A stretch of DNA of 10,448 nt, from assembly GCA_025464125.1 (NCBI GenBank), contig JAODLU010000164.1, positions 1 through 10,448 on the forward strand. The letters are read 5' to 3'. The translations under genes were made by a program, and so were the position numbers. The DNA comes from Microbacteriaceae bacterium (GTDB lineage Bacteria; Actinomycetota; Actinomycetes; Actinomycetales; Microbacteriaceae). The notes under the pieces are model-generated. The model was not told the origin of the DNA, made no database searches, and saw only the letters and a list, made by a program, of their open reading frames with translations. This document shows positions 6,910 to 10,448 of this stretch, one piece after another (the first letter of the stretch is position 1; every line of letters starts with the position of its first letter).

Positions 6910-8025
6910 GACAACGCCGCGACAACCCCTGTGCGCCGGGAGGTGCTCGAGGCGATGTGGCCGTACCTGACGGGTGACTTCGGCAACCCGTCCAGCCACC
7001 ACGAGGTGGGGGAGAGCGCTGCGCGCGCACTGGCGGATGCACGGCTGTCTGTGGCCGCGTCGCTTGGGTGCCGGGCATCCGAAGTCATTTTCACCTCAGG
7101 GGGTACTGAGGCGAACAACCTGGCGATCAAGGGCATCTCGCTTGCAAACCCCCGCGGGCGGCACATCGTGACCACGGCGATCGAGCACGAGGCAGTGCTG
7201 CAGAGCTGCGACTACCTTCGCCGCTTTCACGATTTCGAGATTTCGTTCGTGCCCCTCGGCGCTGATGGACTCGTCGACCCGCTGGCCGTTGCGGCGATGC
7301 TGCGCCAGGACACGACACTCGTCACGATCATGCAGGCCAACAATGAGATCGGCACGGTGCAGCCGATCGCGCAGATCGCCTCGGCAGCGCGCGCGGCCGG
7401 AGTGCCGATGCACACGGATTCCGTGCAGGCGGTTGGCTGGCTCGATGTCGGGCTCGACGTGCTGGGCGTCGAGGCGCTGAGCATCTCGGGTCACAAGATC
7501 GGTGCGCCGAAAGGAGTCGGTGTACTGGCCATTCGCACTGCGACCCCTCTCGAACCGGTCATGCACGGGGGCGGCCAGGAGCGCGGGCGACGCTCTGGCA
7601 CCGAGAATGTGGCCTCCGCGGTTGGCATGGCGACCGCGCTCTCCCTCATCGAACCGCATCCTGCCGTGCCCGCCCTTCGCGATCTCATCATCGACGGCGT
7701 GCTTGAAACCGTTCGTGGGGCCTTGCTCACCGGTTCACGCTCAGATCGGCTGCCGAATCACGCGTCGTTCTGTTTTCCCGGCACCAGCGGCGAAGCCGTG
7801 CTGCTCGAACTCGAGCGCCGCGGCATCACCAGTTCCAGCGGTTCGGCCTGCGCGGCGGGCAGCGACGACGCATCGCACGTGCTCGTAGCGCTCGGCGTCG
7901 ACCCCGATGTCGCGAAGACCGCCGTGCGATTCACTCTCGATGCACAGATCACCGAGCAGGATGCCCGCGACGTCGTCACCCGCGTTGCCGAAGCCGTCGC
8001 CACCCTCACCGGCGGGCCTCACTGA
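6898..8025 (+). CDS. nadS: Cysteine desulfurase, NadS-like (NifS/IscS family), EC 2.8.1.7
   Basis: This PLP enzyme takes sulfur from cysteine as a persulfide. Placed directly after nadABC, it most likely serves the oxygen-sensitive 4Fe-4S cluster of NadA, the role proposed for nadS genes in other bacteria. The 375 residues start Y-L-D-N-A-A-T-T-P (3-11). They contain [10 protein letters not shown] (65-74), E-H-E-A-V (96-100), H-T-D-S-V-Q-A-V-G (172-180), the Schiff-base lysine K200 in [11 protein letters not shown], and R-S-G-T-E-N (232-237). The catalytic cysteine is C318 in S-S-G-S-A-C. Two adjacent ATGs (6898 and 6901) are possible starts. Neither has a good ribosome binding site, so translation may depend on ribosomes arriving from nadC or from the five-codon frame just upstream. 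I cannot exclude a general IscS role, since no scaffold gene is present here to decide. Confidence 0.9.
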   Translation: MMYLDNAATTPVRREVLEAMWPYLTGDFGNPSSHHEVGESAARALADARLSVAASLGCRASEVIFTSGGTEANNLAIKGISLANPRGRHIVTTAIEHEAVLQSCDYLRRFHDFEISFVPLGADGLVDPLAVAAMLRQDTTLVTIMQANNEIGTVQPIAQIASAARAAGVPMHTDSVQAVGWLDVGLDVLGVEALSISGHKIGAPKGVGVLAIRTATPLEPVMHGGGQERGRRSGTENVASAVGMATALSLIEPHPAVPALRDLIIDGVLETVRGALLTGSRSDRLPNHASFCFPGTSGEAVLLELERRGITSSSGSACAAGSDDASHVLVALGVDPDVAKTAVRFTLDAQITEQDARDVVTRVAEAVATLTGGPH

Positions 8026-8101
8026 CCGGCTCCTCGCTAAGCTGGGGGTTCGCAATCACTCGACCGCGCATCCAGCACGGCTGAATCACACTGGAGTTCC
8101 T

Positions 8102-9487
8102 GTGGCCAACGCCTCCCCCCTCGACCCCGTAATCAACCTGGCGAAGCGTCGTGGCTTTGTCTTCCAGTCGGGGGAGATTTACGGTGGTTCCCGATCAGCA
8201 TGGGACTACGGACCACTCGGCACGGCGCTGAAAGAGAACATCAAGCGCCAGTGGTGGCAGTTTATGGTGCAGGGTCGCGACGACATTGTCGGCATCGACT
8301 CCGCCGTCATACTTCCGCGCAAGGTCTGGGAAGCATCTGGCCACGTCGAGGTCTTCAGCGACCCGCTGGTCGAGTCCCTGCACACGCACAAGCGCTATCG
8401 CGCCGATCACCTGCTGGAGCAGTACGAGGAGAAGCACGGCCACCCCGCGGTCAACGGTCTCGCCGACATCAAAGACCCTGACACCGGCCAGCCGGGGTCG
8501 TGGACTGAACCGCAGAACTTCTCGGGCCTGCTGAAGACGTTCCTCGGACCGGTCGACAACGAGGAAGGCCTGCACTACCTGCGGCCAGAAACCGCCCAGG
8601 GCATTTTCGTCAACTTCGCAAACGTGATGGGCGCAGCCCGCATGAAGCCGCCGTTCGGCATTGCGCAGATCGGCAAGAGCTTCCGCAACGAGATCACACC
8701 GGGCAACTTCATCTTCCGCACCCGAGAGTTCGAGCAGATGGAGATGGAGTTCTTCGTCGAACCAGGCACTGATGAGCAGTGGCACCAGTACTGGATCGAC
8801 GCCTCCCTGAAGTGGTACACCGACCTCGGCATCGATCCAGCCAACGTGCGTTTGTTCGAACACCCGCAGGAAAAGCTCAGCCACTACTCCAAACGCACGG
8901 TCGACGTCGAGTACCGCTTCCGTTTTGCCGGCAGCGAATGGGGCGAGTTGATGGGGGTGGCCAACCGAACGGATTTCGACCTCAAGACGCATTCCGAGGC
9001 ATCCGGCGTCGATCTCTCGTACTTCGACCAGACGAAGAACGAACGCTGGACACCGTATGTCATCGAGCCGGCATTCGGCCTCACCCGGGCGCTCATGGCG
9101 TTCCTGGTCGACGCCTATCACGAAGACGAAGCACCGAACACGAAGGGCGGCGTCGACAAGCGCACTGTGCTGCGTCTCGACCGCAGGCTCTCGCCGATCA
9201 AGGTTGCGGTGCTGCCGCTAAGCCGCAACGAGCAGCTGTCGCCGATCGCACACGAGCTTGCGGCTGAGCTTCGCAAGTACTGGAACATCGACTTCGACGA
9301 CGCAGGCGCGATCGGTCGCCGTTACCGCAGGCAGGATGAGATCGGCACCCCGTTCTGCATCACCATCGACTTCGACACCCTCGACGACAAGGCCGTGACC
9401 GTGCGCGAGCGTGACTCGATGGTGCAGGAGAGAATCTCGCTCGACCGACTCAAGGGCTACCTGGCAGAGCAGTTGCTCGGCGCGTAG
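8102..9487 (+). CDS. glyS: Glycyl-tRNA synthetase, single-chain homodimeric type, EC 6.1.1.14
   Basis: This class II enzyme charges tRNA-Gly with glycine. The 461-residue chain is the alpha2 type, not the alpha/beta type of E. coli. It begins with the family's G-E-I-Y-G-G (24-29) and D-Y-G-P-L-G (35-40). Motif 1 lies near 74-90. Motif 2 is S-F-R-N-E-I...R-T-R-E-F-E-Q (193-212), and motif 3 is E-P-A-F-G-L-T-R (322-329). The anticodon-binding domain covers about 364-458, starting with P-I-K-V-A-V-L-P-L and including E-I-G-T-P-F-C-I. The frame is open for 65 codons further upstream, into nadS. GTG 8102 is chosen because GGAG (8093-8096) sits 5 nt before it and homology begins there. The 76-nt gap after nadS suggests separate expression, but no convincing promoter is visible. 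No other NAD-related link is apparent. Confidence 0.96.
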   Translation: MANASPLDPVINLAKRRGFVFQSGEIYGGSRSAWDYGPLGTALKENIKRQWWQFMVQGRDDIVGIDSAVILPRKVWEASGHVEVFSDPLVESLHTHKRYRADHLLEQYEEKHGHPAVNGLADIKDPDTGQPGSWTEPQNFSGLLKTFLGPVDNEEGLHYLRPETAQGIFVNFANVMGAARMKPPFGIAQIGKSFRNEITPGNFIFRTREFEQMEMEFFVEPGTDEQWHQYWIDASLKWYTDLGIDPANVRLFEHPQEKLSHYSKRTVDVEYRFRFAGSEWGELMGVANRTDFDLKTHSEASGVDLSYFDQTKNERWTPYVIEPAFGLTRALMAFLVDAYHEDEAPNTKGGVDKRTVLRLDRRLSPIKVAVLPLSRNEQLSPIAHELAAELRKYWNIDFDDAGAIGRRYRRQDEIGTPFCITIDFDTLDDKAVTVRERDSMVQERISLDRLKGYLAEQLLGA

Positions 9488-9519
9488 TGGAGGCCACGGC
9501 GGCACCTTGCCCGCGTCCC

Positions 9520-9549
9520 CGCTAGACCTGCCGACGCTAGACGTGCCGC
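9520..9549 (+). repeat. Imperfect 15-bp tandem duplication
   Basis: CGCTAGACCTGCCGA (9520-9534) is followed directly by CGCTAGACGTGCCGC (9535-9549), 13 of 15 identical. It starts 32 nt after the glyS stop. Confidence 0.7.
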
Positions 9550-9563
9550 GGCCGCCGCGGCCG
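9546..9563 (+). repeat. Perfect 9-bp tandem duplication, GC only
   Basis: CCGCGGCCG occurs twice in a row (9546-9554 and 9555-9563), overlapping the end of the 15-bp pair by four bases. It contains overlapping palindromes (CCGCGG, CGGCCG). Confidence 0.65.
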
Positions 9564-9610
9564 CCAGGTACGCGCCCGCTGCCATACGCGCGCCCGGCTG
9601 TCCGCGCCCT

Positions 9611-9642
9611 CAGCCGCTCGCGCCCCCAGCCGCTCGCGCCCC
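9611..9642 (+). repeat. Perfect 16-bp tandem duplication
   Basis: CAGCCGCTCGCGCCCC occurs twice without a spacer (9611-9626, 9627-9642). A decayed third unit just upstream (9595-9610) matches at 11 of 16 positions. The last copy abuts the left arm of the long inverted repeat at 9643. Confidence 0.8.
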
Positions 9643-9730
9643 CGCGCGAAATACATGCACAGCGGCACGCCGCGCCGCAGCACGTGTCATCCGTGCCGCA
9701 TGCTGCGCCCCAGCGCATGTATTTCGCGCG
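9643..9730. repeat. 88-nt nested inverted repeat with perfect 16-bp outer arms
   Basis: CGCGCGAAATACATGC (9643-9658) is the exact reverse complement of GCATGTATTTCGCGCG (9715-9730). Inside, GCGGCACG (9662-9669) is the exact reverse complement of CGTGCCGC (9692-9699), leaving 3 nt unpaired on the left and 15 on the right. The outer arms carry an A+T core (AAATACAT) in an otherwise very GC-rich region. No T-run follows, so a standard intrinsic terminator is not supported. It could form a stable stem in RNA, be two inverted copies of a protein-binding site, or be a small palindromic mobile repeat. Confidence 0.8.
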
Positions 9731-9837
9731 AGCTGGCTCGGCGGCGCCAGTCCTGCACAGTACTTAGGCGCGAGCTAACTGCCCGGATGCGGGCGCGCTC
9801 TGCCGACGACGGCCACTCGCCGAGCAAGAATCAGCGC

Positions 9838-10448
9838 ATGGATGTGGTTCGCGCGCTCTCGCTCCGAGAAGGGATAGCGTCGCGCCGTGACCTGCTGGGG
9901 TGCGGCGCCTCGCGCCGCGAACTGGAGTCGCTAGCTCGAGATGGCGTCCTGATACGGCCGCGGCAGGGATGGTATGCCCGACCTGACGCGAACGCAGACT
10001 TCGTCGCTGCGGTGCGCGTGGGCGGTCGCCTCGCATCGGTGTCGGCCTGCAAGTCATTCGGATTGTGGACGCTGGCGGATGCTCGACTCCACGTGCACGT
10101 TGAGCGCAGTGCGAGCCGACTCAGGTCGCGCGTCGAAGGCGGGGGAGCGATGGGGGATCGGCGCCTCGACGGCACAGTCGTGCACAGGGGCGCCACGGCT
10201 CCCGCTACCGGAGCGACCCGCCTCCGCCTAAACCTCGTGGAAGCTCTTGCGCAGGTGATCGACCGGGAATCGGAAGAGCAGGCACTGGCATGCATGGACT
10301 CCGCACGGCACCTCCGGTTGCTGACAGGCTCCCAGCTCGATGCTCTGGCGAGGCGCACCCACGGGCGCGGCAGATCGCTGATCGCTGAATCTTCGAAGCT
10401 CGCCGAAAGTGGCATCGAAACCCTCGTAAGGGTGCGGCTTCGACGAGC
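9838..10448 (+). CDS. AbiEi-like winged-helix protein, probable DUF559/Vsr-like C-terminus, 3'-truncated by window edge
   Basis: ATG 9838 opens a frame with no stop to the right edge (203 full codons). The protein starts M-D-V-V-R-A-L and has a winged-helix-like N-terminus (about 5-55) containing A-S-R-R-D-L-L, A-S-R-R-E-L-E-S-L-A-R-D-G-V-L and R-P-R-Q-G-W-Y-A (44-51). This resembles the AbiEi antitoxin N-terminal domain. S-A-C-K-S-F-G-L-W near 74-82 is also typical of this actinobacterial family. The visible end, E-S-G-I-E-T-L-V-R-V-R-L-R, resembles the segment that leads into a DUF559/Vsr-like nuclease-fold domain in such proteins. That domain itself is outside the window. ATG 9787 is an in-frame alternative adding 17 residues; neither start has a clear ribosome binding site. 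No toxin partner is visible upstream, and the function of these proteins is not established. Confidence 0.75.
   Translation, partial: MDVVRALSLREGIASRRDLLGCGASRRELESLARDGVLIRPRQGWYARPDANADFVAAVRVGGRLASVSACKSFGLWTLADARLHVHVERSASRLRSRVEGGGAMGDRRLDGTVVHRGATAPATGATRLRLNLVEALAQVIDRESEEQALACMDSARHLRLLTGSQLDALARRTHGRGRSLIAESSKLAESGIETLVRVRLRR

Larger units (their letters stand above)
9488..9837. other. Non-coding, repeat-rich intergenic region between glyS and the last gene
   Basis: These 350 nt hold no plausible gene. Codon content in every frame is dominated by Arg/Pro/Ala runs driven by GC repeats. In order the region contains an imperfect 15-bp tandem pair, a 9-bp perfect tandem pair, a 16-bp perfect tandem pair and a long nested inverted repeat. 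About 50 nt of GC-rich sequence then precede the candidate starts of the next gene. No convincing promoter pair or T-run terminator is visible. Confidence 0.7.

Noticed and set aside
8038..8043. TAAGCT as a -10 box for a glyS promoter
   Set aside because: No acceptable -35 box lies 16-18 nt upstream. A glyS promoter is plausible in this gap but not supported by the sequence.
7907..8101. N-terminal extension of GlyRS by 65 codons into nadS
   Set aside because: The extension overlaps nadS and reads as low-quality Ser/Pro/Arg sequence. GTG 8102 has GGAG at the right distance, and family homology begins there.
8195..9121. 308-codon minus-strand frame inside glyS
   Set aside because: Shadow of GlyRS, whose motifs 1-3 lie on the opposite strand. 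No supporting start signal or homology pattern.
9611..9730. CRISPR array
   Set aside because: The repeats are tandem pairs or inverted arms without regularly spaced unique spacers, and no cas gene is present.
9411..9767. 118-codon plus-strand frame spanning the end of glyS and the repeat region
   Set aside because: It is out of frame with glyS, and its composition is driven by GC-rich tandem repeats (Pro, Arg, Ala). No ribosome binding site or domain.
9831..10415. 194-codon minus-strand frame opposite the last gene
   Set aside because: The plus-strand frame from 9838 shows recognisable AbiEi/DUF559-family segments. The minus-strand product is Ser/Arg-rich shadow sequence.

Overview
The window is GC-rich, gene-dense DNA with all genes read on the + strand. 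It uses ATG and GTG starts, GGAG-type ribosome binding sites and short or negative intergenic gaps. Protein style points to a high-GC Gram-positive actinobacterium, probably Microbacteriaceae (an inference; no rRNA or other marker is present). Support comes from a 14-segment drug-exporter fold, an NrtR-nadABC-nadS cluster, a single-chain GlyRS, and an AbiEi/DUF559-type protein of a kind common in actinobacteria.

Layout: (1) 1-1200, the C-terminal three quarters of a DHA2-type MFS exporter, cut by the left edge. (2) About 1217-1274, a perfect 13-bp inverted repeat sits at the junction with a class V aminotransferase-like gene (1250-2320) of unknown substrate. (3) 2359-8025, a compact de novo NAD operon: a sigma-70-like promoter with a GT-N7-AC palindrome at its predicted start point, then the Nudix-type repressor nrtR, nadA, nadB, nadC and a nadS-like cysteine desulfurase. 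Gaps are 8, 2, -14 and 27 nt, so one transcript is likely. (4) 8102-9487, glycyl-tRNA synthetase from a GTG start. (5) 9488-9837, a non-coding, repeat-rich stretch with three sets of short tandem duplications and a nested 88-nt inverted repeat. (6) 9838 to the right edge, the N-terminal part of a protein resembling AbiEi-like winged-helix proteins that usually end in a DUF559/Vsr-like domain. This last gene lies open to the window end, with no stop.

How the genes work together: NadB oxidises L-aspartate to iminoaspartate. NadA (4Fe-4S) condenses it with dihydroxyacetone phosphate to quinolinate. NadC converts quinolinate to nicotinate mononucleotide. The NadS-like desulfurase probably supplies sulfur for the NadA cluster. 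NrtR, whose Nudix box has lost two of its consensus acidic residues, probably senses an ADP-ribose-type NAD metabolite and represses the operon and itself.

I see no clear undescribed multi-gene system. The points most worth a second look are the structured repeats at 1217-1274 and 9520-9730, a 14-bp tandem duplication covering the nadS start, and the NrtR/operator arrangement.
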